Shown piece by piece: positions 8,323 through 16,709 of a stretch of 40,000 nucleotides of DNA. Below the pieces are notes generated by a model that saw nothing but the letters and a program-made list of their open reading frames with translations, had not been told where the DNA came from and did not search any database. Origin of the DNA: Candidatus Krumholzibacteriia bacterium. GTDB lineage: Bacteria; Krumholzibacteriota; Krumholzibacteriia; G020349025. The position numbers were made by a program, and so were the translations under genes. The stretch spans positions 1 to 40,000 of the forward strand of contig DASRJW010000012.1 in assembly GCA_035649275.1 (NCBI GenBank), given 5' to 3'. Each line of letters opens with the position of its first letter. Position 1 is the stretch's first letter.

Positions 8323-10380
8323 TCAGGCTTCGGCCTGGGCTGCAGCCTTGTGTCCGGCGATGATGCCCTCCGCGATCTCTCGCGGCACTTCCTCGTAGTG
8401 GGAGAACTCCCGCGTGTGCCCGGCCCGGGCCTGCGTCAGCGAGCGCAGCACCATGGCGTAATCGTAAAGCTGCGCCAGCGGCACCTCGGCGCGCAGCACC
8501 TGCTCGTGCCCCTCCTGGTCCATACCGAGGATGCGGCCGCGGCGTGACGACATGTCCCCCATCACGTGCCCCATGTAATCCTCGGGAACCCGCACCGTCA
8601 CCTTGTAAATCGGTTCCAGGAGCACGGGCTTGGCCTTGGGGAAGGCGAGCTTGAACGCCTGGGCGCCGGCGATCTTGAACGCCGCCTCGGAGGAGTCCAC
8701 GTCGTGGTGCTTGCCATCATCCACCGTGACCCGGAGGTCGACGACCGGATAGCCCGCCATCACGCCTTCCTGCATGGCCTCGCGCACTCCCTTTTCCACC
8801 GCCGGGATGAAACGGTTGGGGATGACGCCGCCGACCACGCCGTCGACGAACTCGAAGTTCGCGCCCCGCGGGCGCGGCTCCAGCACCAGGTGCACCTCGC
8901 CGAACTGGCCCCGGCCGCCGGTTTGCTTCTTGTGGCGATAGCGTTCGTCGGCCTTGCCCTTGATCGTCTCGCGGTAGGGGGTCTTCGGCGGCTCGGTGTC
9001 GACTTCCACGTTGAACTTGCGCTTCAGCTTGGCGAGCACGATGGCGGCGTGCGAGTCCCCCTGGGTCATGAGCAGGGTCTGGTGCGTCTCCGGGTGCACC
9101 ATGACCTTGAAGCCCAGATCTTCCTCGTGCAACCGCTGCAAGCCCCCGGCCAGCTTGTCCTCGTCCCCCTTGCTGCGGGACTTGATGGCGACGAAGGTGA
9201 GCGGCTCGGGCAGGGCCGGGAACGGCACCAGCGTCTTGTGATTGCGATCGCAGAGCGTGTGCCCCACCCGGGTGTTGCGGAGTTTCACCGCCGCACCGAT
9301 CTCGCCCGCGCTCAGCTCCTCGGCGTCGAGGCGCTGTTTGCCTTGCAACAAGAAGAGCGGTCCCACCCGCTCCGACTCGCCGTTGCTCGCATTGAGCACG
9401 TCCATCCCGGGAGCCAACTTGCCGCTCCACACCCGCACGAACACGTAGTCGCCCACGTTGCTCTCCGAAAGGGCGCCGAAGGCCAGGGCCTGGAGCCACT
9501 GCGTGGCCGCCGCACTCGCCGTGGCGCCGTCGCTGCTCGGCGGCCCCATGGGTGCGGGGGCGAAGCGCGCCAGCGCCTCCAGGAGCGACGCCACGCCGCG
9601 CAGGTCGCCGCCGCAGAGCGGCACCGCCGGGACCACCGTGCCGGCGGCGATACCCTTGGCGAGGCCGGTGTGGAACTCCTCGTCGGAGAGCTCGCCGGTG
9701 TCGAGGAACTTCTCCACCAGGGCATCGGAGGTTTCCGCCGCCGCGTTCATCAGGGCCTCGCGTGCCGCCGCCACCGCGCCGCTCATCGCGCCGGGGAGCT
9801 CGGTGTCGCGGACGCCGTCTTTTTCGAAGAGGAAAGCCTTGCCGTCCACGACGCTCACCAGGCCGCGGAATGGGGCGCCGTCGCCGAGCGGCAGGAAGAG
9901 CGGCACGATCTTGGGGGAGAGCCGCTGCTGCAGCTTCCCCACCACCTTGGCGAAATCGGCGTGCTCCTTGTCCATCTTGTTGACGACGACGAAGCGGGGC
10001 TTGTCGAGCCGGTCCAGGAGCCGCCAAGCCCGCTCCGCGCCGGGTTCGACGTCGGTGTCGGACTTGACGAAGAGGAGCGCCGTTTCCACCGCTGCCACCG
10101 CGCTGAGTCGTTCGGCGACGAAGTCGTCGTAGCCCGGAGTGTCCACGAAATGGAACCGGTGCCCCTTCCAGTCCACCGCCAGCAGCTTCGCCTTCACCGT
10201 GAGCCGCCGTTCCACTTCCTCCGGTGTGAAGTCGAGGTTGGAGTTGCCTTCGTCCACCCGGGCGAGACGCGACGCCTGGCCGGAGAGGAAGAGCACGGCC
10301 TCGAGGAAACTGGTCTTGCCCGTGTCCTGATGGCCGAGCAAGGCGAAGTTGCGGATCTTGTCGGTGGCGACTTTCTTCAA
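8323..10380 (-). CDS. Elongation factor G-like translational GTPase (EF-G paralogue)
   Basis: Five-domain translational GTPase of the EF-G2/FusA2-like group, 685 residues. G1 is GHQDTGKT, G3 is DTPGYDDF and G4 is NKMD. Canonical EF-G has DTPGHVDF; here the catalytic His is Tyr, as I recall for EF-G-like paralogues such as Thermus EF-G-2. Switch I also lacks the usual RGITI form and reads ERRLTV. The domain IV and V region is clear at RYRHKKQTGGRGQFGEV, HDVDSSEAAFK and the final GDMSSRRGRILGM. The start is TTG, preceded by GGAGG at 7 bases. This is probably not the main translocase. Its exact role cannot be read from sequence. A promoter lies about 90-115 bases upstream. Confidence 0.9.
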   Translation of the reverse strand: MKKVATDKIRNFALLGHQDTGKTSFLEAVLFLSGQASRLARVDEGNSNLDFTPEEVERRLTVKAKLLAVDWKGHRFHFVDTPGYDDFVAERLSAVAAVETALLFVKSDTDVEPGAERAWRLLDRLDKPRFVVVNKMDKEHADFAKVVGKLQQRLSPKIVPLFLPLGDGAPFRGLVSVVDGKAFLFEKDGVRDTELPGAMSGAVAAAREALMNAAAETSDALVEKFLDTGELSDEEFHTGLAKGIAAGTVVPAVPLCGGDLRGVASLLEALARFAPAPMGPPSSDGATASAAATQWLQALAFGALSESNVGDYVFVRVWSGKLAPGMDVLNASNGESERVGPLFLLQGKQRLDAEELSAGEIGAAVKLRNTRVGHTLCDRNHKTLVPFPALPEPLTFVAIKSRSKGDEDKLAGGLQRLHEEDLGFKVMVHPETHQTLLMTQGDSHAAIVLAKLKRKFNVEVDTEPPKTPYRETIKGKADERYRHKKQTGGRGQFGEVHLVLEPRPRGANFEFVDGVVGGVIPNRFIPAVEKGVREAMQEGVMAGYPVVDLRVTVDDGKHHDVDSSEAAFKIAGAQAFKLAFPKAKPVLLEPIYKVTVRVPEDYMGHVMGDMSSRRGRILGMDQEGHEQVLRAEVPLAQLYDYAMVLRSLTQARAGHTREFSHYEEVPREIAEGIIAGHKAAAQAEA

Positions 10381-10467
10381 GAGCGCGCCTCCTCGGCATC
10401 GAGACCGGCGAGCGAGCGTGACGTTGGATGCGCGGTACGGCGGGAGGTCTCCCGAGTCCGGCCGGCG

Positions 10468-10497
10468 AGTCTAGCATCGGGTTCTTCGCAGTGTCAA
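10468..10497 (-). promoter_or_regulatory. Sigma-70-type promoter for the EF-G-like/yebC/ruv operon
   Basis: The minus strand reads TTGACA (10497-10492), an 18-base spacer, then TAGACT (10473-10468) preceded by GC. The -35 box is perfect and the -10 box matches four of six bases. The expected transcript starts near 10461 and has a leader of about 80 bases before the TTG start at 10380. The leader contains a short hairpin, CGGGAGACCTCCCG. This is the only strong promoter seen upstream of the run ending in rsmB, although internal promoters are possible. Confidence 0.72.
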
Positions 10498-10570
10498 CGC
10501 GAGCGCCCGCGTATCTCCCTGGCGGAACTTCGGTTGCGGAGTCGGCGCGGAAACTTGGGTGGGGCGCTCT

Positions 10571-11143
10571 TCAGCGGCGGGCCAAGGGATCAGGACGGGG
10601 GGTGAAGAGTGCGGCGCCGACCGAGTCGGCGAGACCACGGCCGAGCGTTTCCGCCGTGTGCGCGCGGGCGGTGAAGGCGCGGAGCCGTGTTTCCTCCGCC
10701 ACCTGCCACACTTCGGCGCTGCCTTGCCAGCCGTCGCCTTCGTTCTGCAGCTGCGCGGTGACGAAGTAGGTCACGTTGAGATTGCGCGTCGCCCGCATCC
10801 AGCGGCGCGGGTCGGGTGGCAGCGGCGCACCGAGCACGGCCTCGGCCCGCAGACGCACCGGTTCCGCGGCGACCAGAGTGAGCTCCCGCTGCGCCGCCAA
10901 GCCCGCCCTCAAGCCGGCTTCGAACGCCTGCCCCGCTGCCGCGGGCACCGCGGCCAGGTCGAGGGGCCCGAGCGCCACCTTGAGATCCCGGGTGTGGTTG
11001 AAGAAGGTGCGTTCCGCCGGCGCTTGCAGGATGCCGAAGAGCACCGCCGCCATCGCCACCCACAGGCTCGGCAACCAGAGCACGGCGCCGCGTTCGTAAC
11101 AGAGCAGGCGCAGCAGCCAGCGCTCCCCCACGGCTCGCCTCAC
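10571..11143 (-). CDS. Membrane-anchored protein with TolB/FlgO-like domain, partner of Wzz-like gene
   Basis: Not a named family that I can recognise with confidence. The 190-residue protein starts with GTG in a GTGA overlap with the upstream Wzz-like gene. One membrane segment lies at about 20-38 (LWLPSLWVAMAAVLFGI). The following part has an alpha/beta look, and the C-terminal half contains NVTYFVTAQLQ, a strand with EVWQVAEETRL, and a helix GRGLADSVGAALF. This pattern resembles the small nucleotide-sensing-like or scaffold domains found in TolB N-terminal and FlgO proteins. From its coupling to wzz it may help assemble or regulate the polysaccharide export machinery; this is inference. 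Confidence 0.6.
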   Translation of the reverse strand: MRRAVGERWLLRLLCYERGAVLWLPSLWVAMAAVLFGILQAPAERTFFNHTRDLKVALGPLDLAAVPAAAGQAFEAGLRAGLAAQRELTLVAAEPVRLRAEAVLGAPLPPDPRRWMRATRNLNVTYFVTAQLQNEGDGWQGSAEVWQVAEETRLRAFTARAHTAETLGRGLADSVGAALFTPRPDPLARR

Positions 11144-12339
11144 TTGACGAGGAGCCGCTCGAGGCTGCGGATCCAACCGGGCATGCGCGCCCACTCGGCG
11201 CGCAGGGCCGCCAACCGCGCCGCCTCTGCCGCGTCCGCCCGGCGTTCGCGCAGCTTCTCCACGCACACCGCCAGGATGCCGATCCAAGCGCTCGCGGCCA
11301 GCGCCGCCACCAGCACGATGCGCACCCGCTTGGGGTAGACGCGCTCGGTGCTCGGCACCGCCCAGTCGAGGACGGAGAGGACGTGGGTGTTCTTCTGTTC
11401 CTCGATGCGGGCCTGCTCGAGCTGCTGCAGCAGCATGGTGTACAACGCCGTCTGCAACTTCACCTCGCGCAGCAAGCGCAAGTACTGCAGCGACAGATCC
11501 GGCACCTCCCCGAAACGGGGGAAGAGCTTCTCCTCGCCCGTGGTGGGCAGGCTCTGCGGATCCACCCCCAGCAGGTTGGCATACTGCTCCCGCAGCACCC
11601 GGAGCTCCGTTTCTCGGGAGCGCAGCTCCACAGATCCCGGCAGGGCGTGCTGCCGCACCACGCCCAGCTCTACTTCCTTGGCCAGGATCTGCCCTTGCAG
11701 ACCCGCCGCCATCTCCAGAGCGCCCTCGGTTTGAGAATCGATCTCGATGGCGCCGTGGCGGAGCTGGAAGTCGCGCAAGGCTTCTTCCGCCTTCGCCAGG
11801 TCGGCGCTGCTGCGTTCCACCTGGGCTTGCACGTACTTCCCCGTTTCCGCGGCGCGACTGCTGTTGAACTCCTGGATGAAGGAGTCGAGGTTGCGCACCA
11901 GGCCGTTGGTGATGCCGGCGGCCCGCGCGGCGTCGGTGTCCTCGTACCCCACGAGCAGGATGCCCTCGTCGGTGTACTTGAGGAAGGTGCGCCGGCGCAG
12001 CATCTCGATGTCCTCGTCGTCGTCGCGGCCGCGGAGCAGCGGGCGCAAGGCGAACTCATCCAGGATCTTCACCCCCATCTTGCGACTGCGGACGATGGCG
12101 GCGTAGAGCGTCGGCAGGAACGGTGTGGTGGTGCCGCCGGGCACGGGGACCTGGTACTGCTGCAACAGGCTCGACAGGGTGCCGAAAGCCGGGTTGTCCA
12201 CCGGCGGCAGGATCGAGGCTTGGGAGTAGTAGCGCGGCGTCAGCGTCAGGGTGACCCCCGCAGCCACCACGGCGGCGAGGAACGCGAAGGCGAGCAGGGG
12301 CCGGCGCCAGCGAAGGAGAATGCGCAGGAGATCAAGCAT
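11140..12339 (-). CDS. Wzz-type polysaccharide chain-length regulator
   Basis: Inner-membrane co-polymerase that sets polysaccharide chain length. The 399-residue protein has the Wzz layout: an N-terminal membrane helix at about 14-34 (LLAFAFLAAVVAAGVTLTL), a periplasmic part beginning TPRYYSQASILPP, long coiled-coil helices at about 150-290, and a second membrane helix near 345-365 (VRIVLVAALAASAWIGILAV) after the proline-containing segment. No Walker motif or tyrosine-kinase domain follows. It starts 2 bases before the upstream glycosyltransferase stop codon ends the gap; a GTG two codons earlier overlaps that stop and is an alternative start. Confidence 0.85.
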   Translation of the reverse strand: MLDLLRILLRWRRPLLAFAFLAAVVAAGVTLTLTPRYYSQASILPPVDNPAFGTLSSLLQQYQVPVPGGTTTPFLPTLYAAIVRSRKMGVKILDEFALRPLLRGRDDDEDIEMLRRRTFLKYTDEGILLVGYEDTDAARAAGITNGLVRNLDSFIQEFNSSRAAETGKYVQAQVERSSADLAKAEEALRDFQLRHGAIEIDSQTEGALEMAAGLQGQILAKEVELGVVRQHALPGSVELRSRETELRVLREQYANLLGVDPQSLPTTGEEKLFPRFGEVPDLSLQYLRLLREVKLQTALYTMLLQQLEQARIEEQKNTHVLSVLDWAVPSTERVYPKRVRIVLVAALAASAWIGILAVCVEKLRERRADAAEAARLAALRAEWARMPGWIRSLERLLVK

Positions 12340-12341
12340 GC

Positions 12342-13574
12342 TCACCGGTTCTCGGCGACGACTTGCCGCAACAGGGCGAAGTAGGCACCGGCGAGCCGGT
12401 CGCGACAGTAGTGGCGTCGCACGTAACTGCGACCGTTGCGGCCCAAGCGGTCGGCCAGGGCCGGATCCTGGAAGAGCGTGAGGATCGCTTCTGCCAGTTG
12501 CTGCGGGTCCTCCGGGGCCACGCACAGACCCGCCTCTGCCCGCTCCACCGCGATCTGGGCCTCGCCCTCCACCCCCAGGATCACCGGCCGGGAGCAGCCC
12601 ATGATCTCGAAGAGCTTCGACGGCAGCACTTTCTGGAACAGCTCCTTGCGTCGCAGCGGCACGAGGGAGACATCCGAGGTGGCGAGGTAATAGGGAATGC
12701 GCTCGCGCGGCTGCACGCCGAGGAAGTGCACGTTCGGGAGCGCCAGCTCACCAGCGCGCTCCACCAAGCGCTCCCGCTCCGCCCCATCGCCGACGAAGAG
12801 GAAGGCGATGTCCGGCAGCTGCCGCAGGCGATCGGCACAATCGAGAACCGTGTCCAGCCCATGCGCCAGGCCGTGCGTGCCGATGTAGGAGACCACGAAC
12901 TTACGACCCAGATCGAGGTTCTCGCGAATGCCGTTGAACTTCTCCAGATCGCGGAAGACCTCGCTGTCGGCGCCGTTGGGGATGATGACGATCTTCTCCG
13001 GCTCCACGCCGCGACGCACGAGTTCCGTCTTCGTCGAATGCGCCACGCCGACGATGCGCACCGCCTGCCGGTACAACAGCATCTCCAGTCGCTGCAGGGT
13101 CCGCAGCAGCAGTCCTTCGCGCAGCACACCGAGTGCGGCGATGGAATCCGGCCACAGATCACGCACCTCGAAGACGAAGGGGACGCCGCGCCAGCGGCTG
13201 GCGACCCAGCCCGACAGACCCACCAGGAACTGCGGCGAGGTGGCGATGACGATGTCCACCGGACCGGCACGTCGCACACCGAAGCAGAGCGAGCTGCACA
13301 TGAAGGAAACGTAGTTGAGGCTGCGGCGCCAGAAGCCGCGATTCGCCGCCGGATAGATCCAGGTGCGCAGCACCCGGATGCCGTCCAAGTGTTCCTCGAA
13401 GAGCCGACCGCGCCGATAGCGCTCGGGCACGACGCCGGTGGGATGGTTGGGGACGGCGGTGACGACGGTGACTTCGGCGCCGAGCTGCACCCACCGGCGC
13501 GCCAATTCGTACGTGCGCGCCGCTGGTGCGCCCATCTCGGGCGGGAAGTATTGGCTGATGAAGAGGACACGCAT
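12342..13574 (-). CDS. GT4-family glycosyltransferase, WbuB/WcaI-like
   Basis: Cytoplasmic GT-B fold sugar transferase, 410 residues. The N-terminus reads FISQYFPPEMGAPAARTYEL, and further on VVTAVPNHPTG, both typical of the WbuB-like GT4 group that adds N-acetylfucosamine or related sugars to polyprenyl-linked glycans. Acceptor-side FEVRDLWPDS and donor-side IPNGAD, GDGAERERLVE and SKLFEIMGCSRPVI are present. The ATG at 13574 is chosen because it gives the family N-terminus directly; the open frame extends further upstream without support. It is the first gene of a three-gene operon with the Wzz-like and TolB-like genes. Sugar specificity cannot be assigned. Confidence 0.88.
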   Translation of the reverse strand: MRVLFISQYFPPEMGAPAARTYELARRWVQLGAEVTVVTAVPNHPTGVVPERYRRGRLFEEHLDGIRVLRTWIYPAANRGFWRRSLNYVSFMCSSLCFGVRRAGPVDIVIATSPQFLVGLSGWVASRWRGVPFVFEVRDLWPDSIAALGVLREGLLLRTLQRLEMLLYRQAVRIVGVAHSTKTELVRRGVEPEKIVIIPNGADSEVFRDLEKFNGIRENLDLGRKFVVSYIGTHGLAHGLDTVLDCADRLRQLPDIAFLFVGDGAERERLVERAGELALPNVHFLGVQPRERIPYYLATSDVSLVPLRRKELFQKVLPSKLFEIMGCSRPVILGVEGEAQIAVERAEAGLCVAPEDPQQLAEAILTLFQDPALADRLGRNGRSYVRRHYCRDRLAGAYFALLRQVVAENR

Positions 13575-13731
13575 CTTCGGGAGGACCCCTTGCCTCCTGC
13601 CGTGGCCCATGGTCAGCCCGGTGCGGTCGATCGGACCGCGGGGCTTCTGGGCTCGAGATCCGGCCGGTGAGCACCGAGCCGGTCGTTAGCGAAGTGCGCT
13701 AGGTCCTCCTGCCGGAGCGCGGGGTGCCCCT

Positions 13732-13760
13732 ATCCTAGTGGCCCCCCTAGCCCCTGGCAA
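13732..13760 (-). promoter_or_regulatory. Promoter for the glycosyltransferase-Wzz operon
   Basis: The minus strand reads TTGCCA (13760-13755), a 17-base spacer, then TAGGAT (13737-13732). Both boxes match four of six consensus bases and the spacing is ideal. The transcript would start near 13725 with a leader of about 150 bases before the ATG at 13574. The 207-base interval 13575-13781 holds no gene; I see no clear terminator for the barrel-protein gene that ends at 13782. Confidence 0.55.
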
Positions 13761-13781
13761 GCAACTCCACTGCCAACTCCT

Positions 13782-14543
13782 CTAGTGGATCCGCATCTGG
13801 AAGCCCAGGCTGACCACGAGATCGTGCTGGCGCGTCGGCTGGGAAACGGCAACCGCCCGTCCGACATCCCGGTAGGACATGATCTGCCACGAATCCGGAC
13901 CGGCGAACTGGTTGTCGAAATGGAAGTTGTAGACGTAGTCTCGGACTTCGGCGCGGATCTGGAGGGTGTTGTTGGCTCGAAAGTTCATGCCGCCGCCAAA
14001 AACCAGCGTGCCGTTGCTGACGGGATCGGTGTTCAGCGGGCCCTTCTGGCGCAGGTTGATGATCTGGCCTCCCACACCGCTCAGCAGGAAGGGGTGGCAG
14101 TCCTTCCAGACCCCCATGTGATAGGCCAGGTTCACGCCGTAGCGGAAGATGCGCGCGTCCATCGTGGTGGTCTCGTACTGCGGCTCCTGGGTGGGCTCCT
14201 CCAGATGCTCCAGCAGCTTGATGGCGAACACCGAGACGCCGTAGTTGCCCTCGACCTCCGCCGCCAGACGCCGGGTCAGGTTGTAGGCATAACGCAACCC
14301 GACGCTGAAGCCAGGGTCGAGGCGCATCTCCGTGCTCACCGGATTGGCGCTGGCGTTCTCCTCCGGCGGCAGGGGCTGGATGCCGAATGCGATGGGAGTC
14401 GTCGTGCTGAGGAGATTGTCGGTGGCGAAAGTCGCACCGACGGAGGGCATGATGCTGTGCTGGCCGGGAACGAGCTGGGCCGCAGCCGCCCCGGGAAGGA
14501 ACAGCGAGAACGCCACGAGAACACCCGAGCGGAGAGACCCCAC
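13782..14543 (-). CDS. Outer-membrane beta-barrel domain protein
   Basis: Secreted protein of 253 residues. The GTG start at 14543 follows GGGAG by 7 bases and gives a signal peptide with a hydrophobic core and an AAAAQ cleavage region (about residues 1-22). The mature part shows alternating hydrophobic strands typical of eight-strand barrels: GVSVFAIKL, FRYGVNLAYHMG, CHPFLLSGVGGQI, GTLVFGGGMNFRA, QIRAEVRDYVYNF, and the final HDLVVSLGFQMRI. This is the general pattern of OmpA/OmpW-type outer-membrane barrel proteins. There is no C-terminal OmpA domain. Its function is unknown; it lies beside polysaccharide genes but on its own transcript, divergent from the CAP-domain gene. Confidence 0.75.
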   Translation of the reverse strand: MGSLRSGVLVAFSLFLPGAAAAQLVPGQHSIMPSVGATFATDNLLSTTTPIAFGIQPLPPEENASANPVSTEMRLDPGFSVGLRYAYNLTRRLAAEVEGNYGVSVFAIKLLEHLEEPTQEPQYETTTMDARIFRYGVNLAYHMGVWKDCHPFLLSGVGGQIINLRQKGPLNTDPVSNGTLVFGGGMNFRANNTLQIRAEVRDYVYNFHFDNQFAGPDSWQIMSYRDVGRAVAVSQPTRQHDLVVSLGFQMRIH

Positions 14544-14736
14544 GCCTCGACTCCCAGAGAAGGTTGCCCCGCCGTGGCTCGTGCTGCCTCTCCCGTCCCC
14601 CGGGCTTCCCTGCGCGTCGCCCGGTCCAGGCTGGGTCGCGGAGCTCCGTAAGATGGCACATGAAACGCAGTCGTGCAACCGGGAGGGGCGCGCCGCTGGC
14701 ACACCTCGTGAAACAACCGGACCCCGGAGGTGCCTC

Positions 14737-16050
14737 GTGCGCTCGCAGCCGCTGCGGATTCCCCCAGCCTTTTCGCGCTCGTTCGGCCCCGCCGGTCGAG
14801 GCCCGCTGCTCTGGTTCCTCTGGGGGATCCTTGTTCTCGTCTCCACCTTGGCAGGGATCGCGGCGCCCCCGGGTGCCGACGTCCGTGGCGTCGAGGCCCG
14901 GCTCGGCGAGCTCGTCCGCGACCGGGTCTCGCAGCGCAACGGCTGCCGACTGCAGATGGACCCGGAGCTCTGCGCCGCGGCCCGGGAGTGGAGCGAGCTC
15001 GTCGCCGCGGGCGTCGTCAGTGACGGCCACGAGCTCCTGCGCTCCTCGCTCTCGGCGCGCGGGATTCTCGACCCGTTTCCCTACGTATTCTATGGCTCCG
15101 CTCCACCCGAGCGCTTCGACGAGATCGAGACGCGCCTGCGCGCCCAACTTCTGCGCCTGCCCGAGGCCGAGGCCAAGCTGTACACGCACCTCGGCGTCGG
15201 TCTGCACGAGCACACGACCCGCCGCTACTTGGTGCGGCGCACCGAGTGGTTCGTCACCGTCCTCCTCACCCAACGCGCCGTGAGCTTCTCCCCCTTGCCA
15301 GGCGATCCCCGCCCCCGGGAGCGCTTCCTCTTCGAAGGCGAGGTGTACCCGCCCTACCGGGAACCGAAAGTGTTGCTCACCCGTCCGGATGGGAACACCG
15401 AGGTCCTGGAGAACTACGCCCTCGAGCCGCGCCGCTTCCGCACCTACCTCTGCTTCGGCACCCAGCCGGGGGAGTATCAGCTCGAGGTCATGGGTCGTTA
15501 CGACATGGGCCCGCGCGTGCTCGGCCTGGCCAGCTTGTGGCTGCGGGACGATGCCGGTCCGAGCCACTATGATGTGCTCCTCGCTGCCGCGCGCCAAGGC
15601 ACCTTGCAGCCCACACCGCCCCGTCCCAGCTTCGACCCACCCCGCGACGAGCGCCAGGCGGAAGAACAGCTGCTGGCGCTCCTCAACCGCGACCGCAACC
15701 GCGCCGGCGCCGGAGCGTTGCAGGAGCTCCCCGAGCTTTCCCGCGTCGCCCGCTCGCACAGCACCGAGATGCGCGACCGGGGTTACTTCGCTCACGTGTC
15801 GCCGCGCACCGGCCGTCTCGTCGATCGGGCCGAAGACGCAGGCATCGCCTACCGCCGGATCGGGGAAAACATCGCCGTCGGCGGCAGCGTCGAGGAAGCC
15901 CAGGAAGCGCTCATGCGCAGCCCCGGGCACCGCATGAATCTCCTCGATCCGGAATTCAGCCACGTCGGTGTGGGCGTTGCCTTCGACGTGGATTCCCAGG
16001 GACGGCGTCGCGTCTTCGTCACCGAAAACTTCCTCGTCCCGCCGCCGTAG
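14737..16050 (+). CDS. Exported protein with a degenerate and an intact CAP/SCP domain
   Basis: The GTG at 14737 follows GGAGG by 6 bases and encodes a 437-residue protein. Residues 22-44 form a signal peptide or membrane anchor. Residues about 306-432 are a clear bacterial CAP (SCP/PR1-like) domain, with HSTEM, YFAHVSPRTG, IGENIA and MRSPGHRMNLLD, so His341, Glu344, Glu377 and His398 of the usual cavity are there. Residues about 51-182 look like a second, decayed CAP domain: helix, EWSELVAAG, then LGVGLHEH and a final strand WFVTVLLTQ. Between them residues 195-272 appear to be a beta-sandwich. The function of such bacterial proteins is not settled. It ends 10 bases from the convergent HAD gene. 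Confidence 0.82.
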   Translation: MRSQPLRIPPAFSRSFGPAGRGPLLWFLWGILVLVSTLAGIAAPPGADVRGVEARLGELVRDRVSQRNGCRLQMDPELCAAAREWSELVAAGVVSDGHELLRSSLSARGILDPFPYVFYGSAPPERFDEIETRLRAQLLRLPEAEAKLYTHLGVGLHEHTTRRYLVRRTEWFVTVLLTQRAVSFSPLPGDPRPRERFLFEGEVYPPYREPKVLLTRPDGNTEVLENYALEPRRFRTYLCFGTQPGEYQLEVMGRYDMGPRVLGLASLWLRDDAGPSHYDVLLAAARQGTLQPTPPRPSFDPPRDERQAEEQLLALLNRDRNRAGAGALQELPELSRVARSHSTEMRDRGYFAHVSPRTGRLVDRAEDAGIAYRRIGENIAVGGSVEEAQEALMRSPGHRMNLLDPEFSHVGVGVAFDVDSQGRRRVFVTENFLVPPP

Positions 16051-16060
16051 CAGGTCCCCC

Positions 16061-16705
16061 TCAGGCGCCAGGTGGCGACAACGCCAACCACTCCCAGAGG
16101 TCCGAAGGCGAGCCCAACCGCCGGGCGCCGATGTCGCTCGCGGTCACGCCGCGGGCGAACCAGGTGGCGAGCGCCGCGGCGGCCCCGGCTGCGGCCGCCG
16201 CCTGCAGGTCGAGAGGCGAGTCCCCCACCACCAGAGTCTCCCCGGCGCGGCGACCGAGCTGCTGCAGCAAGAGCAGGATCCCGTCGGGCGCCGGTTTAGG
16301 ACGGGCCTCGTCACCGGCGACGACCGCATCGAAGTGGTCCTGTAACGCTGTCGCCCGCAGGAGCAGGTGCGCCGAGTCCTTGCCGCGCCCCGTGAACAGC
16401 CCCCGGGAGACTCCGGCGCGCCGGCACGCCTCGAGGAGCGGCGGCACGGCGGCATGGAGGCGCACTTCGTGGGCGTGCTCGGCGTAGTAGTGCTGCAACC
16501 GGGCGTAGGCCGCGTCGGCGTCCGCCGCTCCCACGAAGCTGCGCAGGATGATGCGCTCGTCGGGGCCAAAGCGAGCGTGGATGGCGCCGTCGTCCGGTGG
16601 GGCGACGAAGGGCTGGCAGGCGTGGCGGACGGCGGCGAAGGTGTAAGCGTGCGAATCGAGCACGGTGCCGTCGAGATCGAGGATGAGACAGCGGTACGGG
16701 AGCAT
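16061..16705 (-). CDS. HAD-family phosphatase, phosphoglycolate-phosphatase-like
   Basis: Haloacid-dehalogenase-type hydrolase of 214 residues. Motif I is LDLDGTVLDS with the nucleophile and acid Asp, motif II is GLFTGRG, motif III is the Lys in ARPKPAPDG, and motif IV is VVGDSPLD. The inserted helical cap at about 15-90 is the type found in phosphoglycolate phosphatase (Gph) and pyrophosphatase PpaX. Substrate cannot be named from sequence. It begins 4 bases after the stop of the [2Fe-2S] protein gene, so the two are cotranscribed. Confidence 0.88.
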   Translation of the reverse strand: MLPYRCLILDLDGTVLDSHAYTFAAVRHACQPFVAPPDDGAIHARFGPDERIILRSFVGAADADAAYARLQHYYAEHAHEVRLHAAVPPLLEACRRAGVSRGLFTGRGKDSAHLLLRATALQDHFDAVVAGDEARPKPAPDGILLLLQQLGRRAGETLVVGDSPLDLQAAAAAGAAAALATWFARGVTASDIGARRLGSPSDLWEWLALSPPGA

Positions 16706-16709
16706 CGGG

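Noticed and set aside
14648-14653. TAAGAT as a -10 box for the CAP-domain gene, and TTGCAC (minus strand) with CATCTT as promoter for the barrel gene in the 193-base divergent gap 14544-14736.
   Set aside because: No matching -35 box for the first and only three of six -10 matches for the second; too weak to list as features, although promoters must lie in this gap.
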